Source of the DNA: UBA5603 sp964501315
GTDB lineage: Bacteria; Bacillota_I; Bacilli_A; Izemoplasmatales; Hujiaoplasmataceae
DNA length: 64,000 nucleotides
Assembly (NCBI GenBank): GCA_964501315.1
Contig: CAZCSO010000002.1
Location: forward strand, 1-64,000
Direction: 5' to 3'
Shown here: piece after piece, positions 24,128-32,192 of the stretch
Layout: each line of letters begins with the position of its first letter
Position numbering within the stretch: the stretch's first letter is position 1
The notes under the pieces: generated by a model
Database searches by the model: none
The model's input: the letters and a program-made list of their open reading frames with translations, nothing else
What the model was told of the DNA's origin: nothing
Program-made: the position numbers and the translations under genes

Positions 24128-24906
24128 TGGGTTGGTATCTTTTAGGAGCGTTTTCCTCCGTCGTCGTTTTCTTTACCGTAATTTTTATTATCGCTCAAAA
24201 ACTCAATAACAATTCTATCGTCGATATGGGATGGGGATTGGGTTTTATAGTCATAACTATATTTGGATTGATTTATACGCCTAGTCCATCGCTATCTACT
24301 TATGCTGTATCGGCAATGGTCTTAGTATGGGGACTCAGGTTGTTCTTTTACATCAGTATTCGAAATTGGAAGAAACCTGAAGACTTCCGTTACGTTGACA
24401 TGAGAAAAAAATGGGGAAATCATCCTCGCATAAATGCCTTTTTTAAAGTCTTCATGATCCAAGCGGTTATCATGATGATTGTTGCTGCACCCATACATGC
24501 GGCGTTTATACTTAATGAATCGATATCGTGGATATGGACGGTTAGCGCAGTCGTATTGTTTTTGATTGGGTTTTATTTTGAATCTGTTGGTGACGCCCAA
24601 TTGCGTCGATTCATTCAAAATCCGAATAACAAAGGAAAAGTCATGCAATCCGGTCTTTGGAAGTATACCCGTCATCCGAATTACTTTGGCGAAACCGTCA
24701 TGTGGTGGGCAATCTTTCTAGCTGTCTTGGGAATGAAATGGGGATTTGTAGCAATCATTGGTCCTGCCTTTATTACTTATTTGTTATTATTTGTTTCCGG
24801 CGTTCCGCTTCTTGAAAAGAAATACATGAAGAAGCCGGAGTTTGTTGAATACGCAAAACGAACATCCATTTTCTTTCCGTGGTTTCCTAAAAAGAGTGGT
24901 GAATAA
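24127..24906 (+). CDS. DUF1295/steroid-reductase-like membrane protein
   Basis: The 259-residue product has six to seven hydrophobic helices and the DUF1295 end signature: G-L-W-K-Y-T-R-H-P-N-Y-F-G-E (about 178-191), followed by G-P-A-F and the charged tail L-L-E-K-K-Y. This H-P-N-Y-x-G-E block is shared with isoprenylcysteine methyltransferases and sterol reductases and binds the cofactor. The actual reaction is unknown; a lipid or isoprenoid substrate is likely, which fits the fatty-acid-kinase-like fusion it is coupled to by a one-base overlap. Confidence 0.88.
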   Translation: MGWYLLGAFSSVVVFFTVIFIIAQKLNNNSIVDMGWGLGFIVITIFGLIYTPSPSLSTYAVSAMVLVWGLRLFFYISIRNWKKPEDFRYVDMRKKWGNHPRINAFFKVFMIQAVIMMIVAAPIHAAFILNESISWIWTVSAVVLFLIGFYFESVGDAQLRRFIQNPNNKGKVMQSGLWKYTRHPNYFGETVMWWAIFLAVLGMKWGFVAIIGPAFITYLLLFVSGVPLLEKKYMKKPEFVEYAKRTSIFFPWFPKKSGE

Positions 24907-24908
24907 AA

Positions 24909-25832
24909 ATGGTCGTGTACATTGACCCTAAGTTTATTGCTCAATCTGAGATGAATGAATTAATCCATCGCCACCCCGAAATCACCTTTGTCAATGATGA
25001 CCAGAATCCAAAGATTGAAGTACTTATGATTCCTTGGCCCAAATACATTACCAAAGAACGTCTTGACCGACTGCCTAACGTAAAGTGGATTCAATTGTTG
25101 TCGGCTGGTTATGATGGCACCAACTTTGATTTGATTCATGAAAAAAAACTCATTTTTACCAATGCAAAGGACATCTATCACATCAGTATGGCAGAAGACG
25201 TTTTGGCTAAAATATTCTTTTTGAATCGAAATTATGGTCATTATTACGATAATATGAAACAAGGTATTTGGCATCCAATCCGTAGAGAACCCGAATTGTA
25301 TGAATCAACGGTTGGGATTTTAGGAACGGGATCCATTGGACAAACCATTGCTTCGCGATTAAAAGCATTCAACACCCACAACATAGGGTATCGTCAAACC
25401 AAAGAAAGTGTTCCCTTTTTTGATGAAATCGTTTCTGACGAAGAAGGTCTGATTCATCTTTTAAAACAAAGCGATTATGTTATCATTACATTACCGTTAT
25501 CAGAGAAAACCAAGCACTTGATTGATAAGGAGAAACTTTCCTATCTTAAAAAGAATGCCGTTCTCATCAATGTCGCTCGAGGCGACATCATTGATCAAGA
25601 GGCACTCGTCGAATGTTTGAAAAAAGGGTCAATTAGAGGTGCGGGTTTGGATGTCACAACGCCTGAACCGTTACCACCGAATCATGAACTATGGGCCTTA
25701 CCGAACGTACTCATTACCCCTCATAATTCCTCATCAAGTCCCAAACTGCTAAGCCGATTAGTGGAACTGATGGATGATAACTTAACACGATATAAGATGA
25801 ATCAACCCCTTAAGTTTATCGTAAAAGAATAA
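24909..25832 (+). CDS. D-isomer-specific 2-hydroxyacid dehydrogenase
   Basis: The 307-residue product has the NAD-binding motif G-T-G-S-I-G near residue 138 and the catalytic triad in its family contexts: Arg in N-V-A-R-G-D (near 224), Glu in T-P-E-P (near 253) and His in T-P-H-N-S (near 272). Length and the short catalytic domain resemble GhrA-type glyoxylate/hydroxypyruvate reductases. The exact 2-oxoacid is unknown. It follows the DUF1295 gene by two bases and ends the operon at a terminator shared with pckG. Confidence 0.88.
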   Translation: MVVYIDPKFIAQSEMNELIHRHPEITFVNDDQNPKIEVLMIPWPKYITKERLDRLPNVKWIQLLSAGYDGTNFDLIHEKKLIFTNAKDIYHISMAEDVLAKIFFLNRNYGHYYDNMKQGIWHPIRREPELYESTVGILGTGSIGQTIASRLKAFNTHNIGYRQTKESVPFFDEIVSDEEGLIHLLKQSDYVIITLPLSEKTKHLIDKEKLSYLKKNAVLINVARGDIIDQEALVECLKKGSIRGAGLDVTTPEPLPPNHELWALPNVLITPHNSSSSPKLLSRLVELMDDNLTRYKMNQPLKFIVKE

Positions 25833-25836
25833 AGAA

Positions 25837-25870
25837 ATCCGCAAGCCTTAATAAGCTTGCGGATATTTTA
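25837..25870. terminator. Bidirectional terminator between dehydrogenase and pckG
   Basis: Arms atccgcaagc and gcttgcggat with A-rich left and T-rich right flanks serve the two convergent genes. Confidence 0.85.
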
Positions 25871-25871
25871 T

Positions 25872-27671
25872 TTAATCGATTTTTAGTCGTTCGACTAAGT
25901 TAGATAGTTCTTGTTTTATTTCGTAAGGTAATTTCGGTTCATACCGTTTAAGATATTCTTCAATCGATTGACATTCTTTCAGCCATTCTTCGCGATTTAC
26001 CGATAATAATTGATCGATTGATTCAGGACTAATAGACAGGTCTGATAGATCAAGATCCGTTGTGTTTGGCATCCAACCTATGGGTGTTTTATGGGCGTTA
26101 TTTGAACCATCAGTCCGTTCAAATATCCACTTCAAAACACGTGAATTTTCACCAAAACCCGGCCACAAATATCGATTATTCTGATCTTTTCGGAACCAAT
26201 TGACATAGAATATTTTGGGCAATAAAGAAGGCTTAGTCATTTTTCCGATGTCGAGCCAGTGTTTTAAGTAATCGCCTGCATGATATCCGATAAACGGTAG
26301 CATGGCAAAGGGATCTCTTCGTACCTGTCCAATTTGATTGGAAATGGTTGCGGCTGTTATCTCAGAACCCATGATGGTTCCCATAAAAATACCGTGTTGC
26401 CATGAGAAACTTTCATGGATCAGTGGAACCGTATTCGGTCGACGACCGCCAATCAATATCGCACTGATGGGAACGCCATCGCTCTTTTCCCATTCATCGG
26501 CGATGACGGGACATTGTGCGGCCGACACGGTGAAGCGCGCATTGGGATGTGCAGCTGGCTTGGTTGCGGTTGCTTTGTACCAATCGTTGCCTTGCCAATC
26601 AATCAAGTGATCCGGTGCATCATACCCGATGCCTTCCCACCAAACGTCACCGTCATCGGTCAACGCAACGTTCGTGAAAATGGTGTTTTTCTCAATTGAT
26701 TTCATGGCATTGTAATTGGTTTGATACGATGTACCGGGTGCAACTCCAAAGAATCCGTTCTCTGGATTGACCGCATACAAACGACCATCATGACCAAATT
26801 TCATCCAGGCGATATCATCGCCGACGGTTTCCACTTTCCAATTGGGAATGGTTGGCAATAACATCGCTAAATTGGTTTTTCCACAAGCACTTGGGAAAGC
26901 ACCGGCAATGTATTTAACCTTACCTTCTGGATTTGTTATTTTTAAGATGAGCATGTGTTCGGCCAGCCATCCCTCATCGCGAGCGATGACGGACGCAATG
27001 CGAAGTGCAAAGCATTTTTTACCTAAAAGTGCATTTCCACCATACCCGGATCCATAGGACCAAATTAAACGTTCGTCGGTAAAATGAGAGATGTATTTTT
27101 GTTCAATCGGAGCACAGGGCCAAGTCAAATCCGTCTGATTGGATTCTAGAGGATAGCCGACGCTATGAAGACACGGTACAAATTCGCCTTCTGAACCAAG
27201 TACGTCCAAGACGCTTTGTCCCGTTCTCGTCATAATGTGCATGTTGACAGCGACATACGGTGAATCGGTAATGTTAATCCCGATTTTTGAAAAAGGTGAT
27301 CCGACCGGTCCCATTGAAAATGGGATGACGTACATGGTTCTACCATGCATCGATCCTTGGTATAATGCCCTCATCGTTTTCTTGAGTTCGACGGGATCAA
27401 TCCAGTTGTTCGTTGGACCTGAATCACTTTGAAGATTAGAAGAAATAAAGGTTCGGTTTTCTACCCTCGCAACATCCGAAGGATCGCTTCGAAACAACAA
27501 GCAATTAGGTCGTTTTGATTCATTAAGTCTAATCGCTGATCCTGCTTGTAACATCGAATCGATAATGCGTTGGTTCATTGCCTCTGAGCCGTCAATCCAT
27601 AGAACATCGCGCGGCTCGCATAAGTGGGTTATTTCCTTAACCCATGAAAGTACCCCTTGATGATTAGTCAT
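25872..27671 (-). CDS. pckG: Phosphoenolpyruvate carboxykinase (GTP)
   Basis: The 599-residue product matches the GTP-dependent enzyme: the kinase-1 P-loop F-P-S-A-C-G-K-T-N (259-267) with its catalytic mobile-loop Cys, the metal-site G-D-D-I-A-W near 285, R-x-N-P-E-N-G-F-F-G-like V-N-P-E-N-G-F-F-G near 305 and the nucleotide-site G-G-R-R-P near 405. It interconverts oxaloacetate and PEP with GTP/GDP, for gluconeogenesis or, in fermenters, anaplerotic PEP carboxylation that conserves energy. It diverges from tryptophanase; a 17-base palindrome lies in the shared intergenic region and may be an operator. Confidence 0.96.
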   Translation of the reverse strand: MTNHQGVLSWVKEITHLCEPRDVLWIDGSEAMNQRIIDSMLQAGSAIRLNESKRPNCLLFRSDPSDVARVENRTFISSNLQSDSGPTNNWIDPVELKKTMRALYQGSMHGRTMYVIPFSMGPVGSPFSKIGINITDSPYVAVNMHIMTRTGQSVLDVLGSEGEFVPCLHSVGYPLESNQTDLTWPCAPIEQKYISHFTDERLIWSYGSGYGGNALLGKKCFALRIASVIARDEGWLAEHMLILKITNPEGKVKYIAGAFPSACGKTNLAMLLPTIPNWKVETVGDDIAWMKFGHDGRLYAVNPENGFFGVAPGTSYQTNYNAMKSIEKNTIFTNVALTDDGDVWWEGIGYDAPDHLIDWQGNDWYKATATKPAAHPNARFTVSAAQCPVIADEWEKSDGVPISAILIGGRRPNTVPLIHESFSWQHGIFMGTIMGSEITAATISNQIGQVRRDPFAMLPFIGYHAGDYLKHWLDIGKMTKPSLLPKIFYVNWFRKDQNNRYLWPGFGENSRVLKWIFERTDGSNNAHKTPIGWMPNTTDLDLSDLSISPESIDQLLSVNREEWLKECQSIEEYLKRYEPKLPYEIKQELSNLVERLKID

Positions 27672-27746
27672 GAATGATTACCTCTTTTCTATTTATTATC
27701 ATAGCACACTGTTATCATCATGGCTTGATGATTTCAAACTCTCCTC

Positions 27747-27763
27747 AATGAAAAGTTTTCATT
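27747..27763. promoter_or_regulatory. Perfect 17-base palindrome between pckG and tnaA
   Basis: AATGAAAA, a central g, then TTTTCATT. It lies in the 168-base divergent region. It resembles a catabolite-response element (TGAAA...TTTCA) but lacks the central CG and has odd length, so the binding regulator is uncertain. Confidence 0.5.
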
Positions 27764-27839
27764 ATCACATCAAAAAGATTTTTTCTCTTTTTGACCAATA
27801 ATGTGCGATAATAACGGTGTATAAGAAAGGATTGATATC

Positions 27840-29225
27840 ATGAAATCAAACTACACAATCCCCCCCTATAAAATTAAAATGGTGGAGCCAATTCGACTCA
27901 TATCAAAAGAAGATCGTATTCAACGCTTAAAAGAAGCGGGATACAATCCCTTTAAGCTTAGAAGCGAAGATGTTTTCATCGACTTGTTGACTGACTCCGG
28001 CACGGGCGCAATGAGCCATTTTCAATGGGCAGCGTTAATGCAAGGCGATGAATCCTATGCTGGATCAACTAGTTTTTATAAATTAGAATCGGTCGTCAAA
28101 GATATTACGGGATACAAATACGTCATGCCGGCACACCAAGGAAGAGGTGCCGAACAAGTCGTCATCCCATTATTACTGAAACGTCCAAATATGATTTTTT
28201 TATCCAATACCCATTTCGATACCACCCGCGCCCATGTTGAGATCGCCGGTGGCATCGCTTTAGACGTCGCATGTAAAGAATCGACGGAAACTTTGGCAGA
28301 TTATCCGTTTAAAGGAAATTTTGATCTTGAACGTCTTGAAGAACTAATTCTTCATCATCGTAAAGAAAATATCGCAGGAATCATCATCACCGTTACCAAC
28401 AACTCTGTTGGCGGACAACCCGTATCGATGGATAACATCAAAAAAGTTCATCAGATTGCCAAAAGATACGATGTTAAAATCATCATCGATGGTGCTCGTT
28501 ACGCTGAAAATTCCTATTTCATCAAACAAAGAGAAGCAGGTTACGAAAACCATACCCTTCAAGCCATTGCTCGTGAACTCTTTTCCTATGGCGATGTTTT
28601 CTTAATGAGTGCGAAAAAAGATGGTCTCGTTAACATTGGCGGTTTGATTGCCATCAAAGACGATGAAGAACTCTTTCGACAATCGCAAACACGAATCGTA
28701 CCGATGGAAGGATTTCCAACGTACGGCGGATTAGCCGGAAGAGATATGGAAGCCTTAGCCGTTGGACTCAAAGAGGCATTGGATGAATCCTACCAAGCCT
28801 ACCGAATCGATGAAATCCGCTTTTTGGGCGACCTTTTGGTTAAGGGCGGCGTTCCGATTCAATACCCAACCGGAGGACACGCTGTGTTCGTTGATTGTGG
28901 ATTGATGTGTCCTCAAATTCCTTTTGATGAATTCCCGGCACAAGCAGTAACCAATGAACTGTATATTGAAGGCGGTGTTCGCGCCGTTGAAATCGGGTCA
29001 TTATTACTGGGTAGAGACCCGCAAACTTATCAAAATCGCAAAGCCGATCAAGAGTTCATGCGTTTGACAATTCCACGTAGAACCTATACCTTCCAGCATT
29101 TGCAATATGTTGCGGAATGTTTGATAAACGTTTACCAACGACGAGACCAAATCAAAGGTTTGACGTTTGACTATGAATCCCCGATATTGCGCCATTTCAC
29201 TTCAACGTTCAAACCTGTGAAATAG
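27840..29225 (+). CDS. tnaA: Tryptophanase (tryptophan indole-lyase)
   Basis: The 461-residue product belongs to the beta-eliminating lyases. PLP Lys is K260 in S-A-K-K-D-G. Two positions favour tryptophanase over tyrosine phenol-lyase: D127 in H-F-D-T-T, where tyrosine phenol-lyase has Thr, and V-E-I-G (383-386) in place of the tyrosine-phenol-lyase Arg-containing segment. R-S-E-D-V-F-I-D-L-L-T-D-S-G-T-G and Y-A-E-N-S-Y-F-I-K-Q-R-E-A are also as in TnaA. It cleaves tryptophan to indole, pyruvate and ammonia, giving carbon and a signal molecule. No tnaC-like leader peptide or tryptophan permease is seen nearby. Confidence 0.92.
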   Translation: MKSNYTIPPYKIKMVEPIRLISKEDRIQRLKEAGYNPFKLRSEDVFIDLLTDSGTGAMSHFQWAALMQGDESYAGSTSFYKLESVVKDITGYKYVMPAHQGRGAEQVVIPLLLKRPNMIFLSNTHFDTTRAHVEIAGGIALDVACKESTETLADYPFKGNFDLERLEELILHHRKENIAGIIITVTNNSVGGQPVSMDNIKKVHQIAKRYDVKIIIDGARYAENSYFIKQREAGYENHTLQAIARELFSYGDVFLMSAKKDGLVNIGGLIAIKDDEELFRQSQTRIVPMEGFPTYGGLAGRDMEALAVGLKEALDESYQAYRIDEIRFLGDLLVKGGVPIQYPTGGHAVFVDCGLMCPQIPFDEFPAQAVTNELYIEGGVRAVEIGSLLLGRDPQTYQNRKADQEFMRLTIPRRTYTFQHLQYVAECLINVYQRRDQIKGLTFDYESPILRHFTSTFKPVK

Positions 29226-29250
29226 TCCAATTATCATTAATAAATACACG

Positions 29251-29286
29251 AATCGACAAATCCACTCATTTGTCGATTTTTTTTGA
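29251..29286 (+). terminator. Terminator after tnaA
   Basis: Arms aatcgacaaa and tttgtcgatt, followed by eight T's. Confidence 0.88.
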
Positions 29287-29297
29287 ATTCATGTTCT

Positions 29298-29326
29298 TTG
29301 TTTTATCACATTAATCGTGATATAAT
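29298..29326 (+). promoter_or_regulatory. msrB promoter with an inverted repeat in its spacer
   Basis: TTGTTT, 17 bases, TATAAT with TG extension. The inverted repeat TATCAC-N7-GTGATA (29304-29322) fills the spacer and touches the -10, a typical place for a repressor site. Confidence 0.65.
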
Positions 29327-29346
29327 ACAAGAAAGTGGTGATACCT

Positions 29347-29787
29347 ATGATTTATAAGAAAATCGAGAAAGCGAAACTTAAAGATATCTTGACGCCGCTT
29401 CAATACCACGTAACCCAAGAAAATGGGACCGAACCTCCATTTCGCAACGAATATTGGGATAATTCCGAACCCGGTTTATACGTTGATGTTGTTTCAGGAG
29501 AACCGCTATTTACATCGTTAGAGAAGTTTGACCATGGATGTGGATGGCCCAGTTTTACCATGCCAATCGGTGAAATCGTAACGAAAAAAGACTATAATTT
29601 TAATATGGTTCGCACAGAGGTCAGAAGTCTTATTGCTGATTCTCATCTCGGCCACGTATTTGAAGACGGCCCAAAAGAAAGAGGGGGTTTTCGTTTCTGC
29701 ATCAATTCAGCCGCACTCCGTTTTATTCCTCTTGATGACTTGGAAAAGGAAGGTTATGGCGAATACGTACATTTATTTAAGGAGTAA
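29347..29787 (+). CDS. msrB: Peptide methionine-R-sulfoxide reductase
   Basis: From ATG 29347 (gaaagtggtg upstream; the GTG at 29335 lies inside that site) the product is 146 residues. The catalytic Cys is C118 in R-F-C-I-N-S-A-A-L-R-F, with a possible resolving Cys C65 in D-H-G-C-G-W-P-S-F. The two CxxC zinc motifs of many MsrB proteins are absent, as in the zinc-free Firmicutes forms. It repairs the R-epimer of methionine sulfoxide using thioredoxin. A membrane protein with a CxxC pair starts 3 bases after its stop, so the two are probably cotranscribed. No msrA is in the window. Confidence 0.95.
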   Translation: MIYKKIEKAKLKDILTPLQYHVTQENGTEPPFRNEYWDNSEPGLYVDVVSGEPLFTSLEKFDHGCGWPSFTMPIGEIVTKKDYNFNMVRTEVRSLIADSHLGHVFEDGPKERGGFRFCINSAALRFIPLDDLEKEGYGEYVHLFKE

Positions 29788-29790
29788 CGC

Positions 29791-30267
29791 ATGCTAACAA
29801 CTGTTTTGTCGATGCAACGACAACGTAAATATTGGATTTCTGGAATCATTTTTTTCATTGTCTTTGGCGTAATCTACTATTTACTAGATTACCTCAATGG
29901 CGGGTATGAAAAAATGACGGAAAATTATGGTATTTTCCTTGTCATTATCAATATCGTAATTAACGTCATCATGGCGACTCTCAGTGCTCTGATGATGAAT
30001 TTTTCTACGGCGTTTCTATCGTTGTCGGGAAAAGAAGGAAAAGGAACTTTTTTCGGTAACATTGCCGTATTTTTCGGAATGCTGACCTATGGATGTACAT
30101 CGTGTGTCGTCTCGTTTTTTGCGGCAATCGGCATCACGCTCTCCGTTGCCGTTCTGCCTTTAGCCGGACTACCGTATAAGCTCATTTCATTAGCCATTCT
30201 CATCCTTGGGTTTTTCTGGTTGATTTGGGAAATCAAAAAGGGCAAATGTAAAGTCAAGTCACAATAA
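29791..30267 (+). CDS. Membrane protein with intramembrane CxxC, cotranscribed with msrB
   Basis: The 158-residue product has four predicted membrane helices (about 14-34, 47-70, 90-112, 114-155 as one or two) and a T-Y-G-C-T-S-C-V motif (C102, C105) at a helix boundary. I do not recognise the family. A Cys pair in a membrane protein next to msrB suggests electron transfer across the membrane or redox sensing, in the way CcdA/DsbD move thiol electrons, but no sequence similarity to those was noted. It has aaggag upstream of its ATG and ends at a terminator. Confidence 0.65.
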   Translation: MLTTVLSMQRQRKYWISGIIFFIVFGVIYYLLDYLNGGYEKMTENYGIFLVIINIVINVIMATLSALMMNFSTAFLSLSGKEGKGTFFGNIAVFFGMLTYGCTSCVVSFFAAIGITLSVAVLPLAGLPYKLISLAILILGFFWLIWEIKKGKCKVKSQ

Positions 30268-30296
30268 TCGAGGAAACTACCTCGATTATTTTTTTT
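30263..30296 (+). terminator. Terminator of the msrB unit
   Basis: Arms aataatcgagg and cctcgattatt with a six-base loop, then seven T's. Confidence 0.88.
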
Positions 30297-30375
30297 CAAT
30301 CCAGTCGCATCTTTACTTTTTATTCAGACAATGATATACTTTTTTTGATACTGACGAGTTTTGGAGGCTGCCTTA

Positions 30376-31038
30376 ATGTTTAAAAAAATGCCACGTAAAA
30401 TTATCTTTTTATTATCTTTTTTATCGCTTATTGTTGTATTCGGAGTAACGATGTTGATTGTCGAGTTGATTCCTGAACCGCTTCCGGTATTGACCGCAGT
30501 TGAAGATACCATTGAAACCAACGAAGATCAATCCGTAACCATCAAGGTTTTGGACAACGATATTGATGTTGATACAACAACCCTTACGATTGAAGATTAT
30601 TCTGCGCCCTTACATGGACGATTAATAAAAATGACCAGCGGATTGCGTTACATTCCTAACGTCAACTATTACGGAGAAGATACATTTACGTATACAGTCA
30701 AAAATTCTTCTGGTGAAACGGCCGAAGGAACGGTAACCATAAACGTAAAATCAGTTAACGACGCTCCCAATGCCAACAACGATTTTTACACGACGACGAT
30801 TAATACACCCTTTACGATTGACGTTTTATACAACGATACCGACATTGAAGCCGAGGATATCACCATTCAAAGCTTTTATGATTTGCCCAATCATGGAACG
30901 GCTACGATTGAAGATGGTTACATTCGCTACACACCCAACGAAGGATTTCTGGGCGTCGACGAATTTACGTATCGTATCAGCGATTCGTCCGGTGCGACGG
31001 ATATCGCAACGGTTACCATTAGCGTCATTTCAAACTAA
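30376..31038 (+). CDS. Membrane-anchored protein with two Ig/cadherin-like repeats
   Basis: From ATG 30376 (ggagg 8 bases upstream) the 220-residue product has a short basic start, one membrane helix (about 8-31) and then two tandem repeats of about 90 residues, each with V-L-D/Y-N-D at the beginning, H-G in the middle and Y-G-E-D-T-F-T-Y or L-G-V-D-E-F-T-Y near the end. This is the Big_9/cadherin-like (VCBS-type) tandem beta-sandwich pattern, found in surface adhesins and Ca2+-binding proteins. With only two repeats it is short, probably a membrane-tethered surface protein. The ligand is unknown. Confidence 0.82.
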   Translation: MFKKMPRKIIFLLSFLSLIVVFGVTMLIVELIPEPLPVLTAVEDTIETNEDQSVTIKVLDNDIDVDTTTLTIEDYSAPLHGRLIKMTSGLRYIPNVNYYGEDTFTYTVKNSSGETAEGTVTINVKSVNDAPNANNDFYTTTINTPFTIDVLYNDTDIEAEDITIQSFYDLPNHGTATIEDGYIRYTPNEGFLGVDEFTYRISDSSGATDIATVTISVISN

Positions 31039-31043
31039 AAAAA

Positions 31044-31078
31044 TAACACCTTCTCAAACTTGCGAGAAGGTGTTTTGT
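31044..31078. terminator. Bidirectional terminator
   Basis: Arms aacaccttctc and gagaaggtgtt with an eight-base loop between convergent genes; A's precede and T's follow. Confidence 0.85.
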
Positions 31079-31954
31079 TTATACGTCAATACCTAAGAAC
31101 AATTTGATTAACGTCCCGATTCCAAAGGATATGACCGCAACTCCGATACTGATGACTATCATCGAAAAGAAACGTTTTTTGAAGGGGATGCTTTTCGCAA
31201 TGGAAATGTAGAAATTAAAGAAGAAAATAATGAAAACCACAATGCCCAGCATAATGCCCAATGATAAGAATGGATTATTGGGTATAACAAGGTACGGTGT
31301 CACCAAAAGAAAGACCGTAACGATATAGGCTACACCCGTATATAGCGCGGATTTTCCAGCATTGGGTAAATTATCCGCTTTTGAGCTTAAGTATTCCGAC
31401 GAAGCCATCGAAAGTGAGGCCGCAATTCCGGTAATCAATCCGGATAAACTGATTAATTTAGGATCCGATAGCGCAAAGGATAACCCTGCCAAGGTTCCTG
31501 TCAATTCGACCAAAGCGTCGTTTAAACCTAGTACCATTGAACCAACGTAATTAAGACGTTCTTCATCGAGCATGTCGATTAACTCAATTTCGTGTTGGTC
31601 TTCTTCAATGGCGATGTGAGCTGCCTCATCAATGTAATCGGCAATGGTTTCGTAGAATCGCTTGGATTTGTCTTCACCCATTTCCATGATTTTTAGTGCG
31701 AAAGTATAACCAAAGAAGAAACAGATTATGCGGTAATAAAACACAATCAACCGGTATTGACGCTTGGATTCTCCTAAATAACGAGACCAAATGTCATAAT
31801 GATTCTTTTCTTGTTGAGCAATTCTTAACAACAAGGATTTGTTTTGTTCGTTCTTCATTTTTTTAGCGATTGCTGAGTAAACGTAATAACCAATCAACTC
31901 ATCTCTTTGCATCGCTTTCATTTGTTTTTTAATTTCAAGTGGATAGTCGTTCAT
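31079..31954 (-). CDS. Ferritin-like/VIT1 membrane protein (MbfA-type iron or manganese exporter)
   Basis: The 291-residue product has a ferritin/rubrerythrin-like four-helix domain (about 1-125) with metal-ligand patterns Q-R-D-E-L, E-K-N-H and E-E-D-Q-H-E, followed by a VIT1/CCC1 domain of about five helices (V-L-G-L-N-D-A-L-V-E-L-T-G near 140 and M-A-S-S-E-Y-L-S near 183). In MbfA-type proteins the soluble part senses or oxidises Fe(II) and the membrane part exports it. It lies alone between a terminator and the divergent GltS gene. Together with feoAB further right it suggests active iron control. Mn2+ is also a possible substrate. Confidence 0.85.
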   Translation of the reverse strand: MNDYPLEIKKQMKAMQRDELIGYYVYSAIAKKMKNEQNKSLLLRIAQQEKNHYDIWSRYLGESKRQYRLIVFYYRIICFFFGYTFALKIMEMGEDKSKRFYETIADYIDEAAHIAIEEDQHEIELIDMLDEERLNYVGSMVLGLNDALVELTGTLAGLSFALSDPKLISLSGLITGIAASLSMASSEYLSSKADNLPNAGKSALYTGVAYIVTVFLLVTPYLVIPNNPFLSLGIMLGIVVFIIFFFNFYISIAKSIPFKKRFFSMIVISIGVAVISFGIGTLIKLFLGIDV

Positions 31955-32087
31955 ACTGCCTCCATTATCCCGTAGGTTTTTATCGTATTCATTATATCAC
32001 ATAAAATAAATAATGATTTCTATCACGTTTTTTAATTGACTCTTTTCGTTTCTTTTTTCTCATTGCGTTCTATGAAACCGCTTTTTT

Positions 32088-32096
32088 TATGGTATA
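32088..32096 (+). promoter_or_regulatory. Extended -10 promoter of the GltS-type gene
   Basis: TGGTATAAT, with a leader of about 90 bases before the start at 32193. No strong -35 is visible and no riboswitch could be named in the leader. Confidence 0.45.
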
Positions 32097-32192
32097 ATCA
32101 TTTAAGATTATAAGAAAGGAAGGGCATAGAGACGAAATAACTGGTTTTTTTACGTAACACCCCATAAATGATAAAAAAGGAGCTTAATACAC

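Noticed and set aside
26338..27057. Plus-strand frames across pckG
   Set aside because: They are antisense to an intact, clearly identified gene and lack start signals.
27840..29225. Tyrosine phenol-lyase annotation
   Set aside because: Asp in H-F-D-T-T and V-E-I-G at the substrate-ring position match tryptophanase rather than tyrosine phenol-lyase.
32097..32192. Riboswitch in the leader of the GltS-type gene
   Set aside because: The leader is short and shows no conserved aptamer core I can name; only a weak hairpin with T's is visible.
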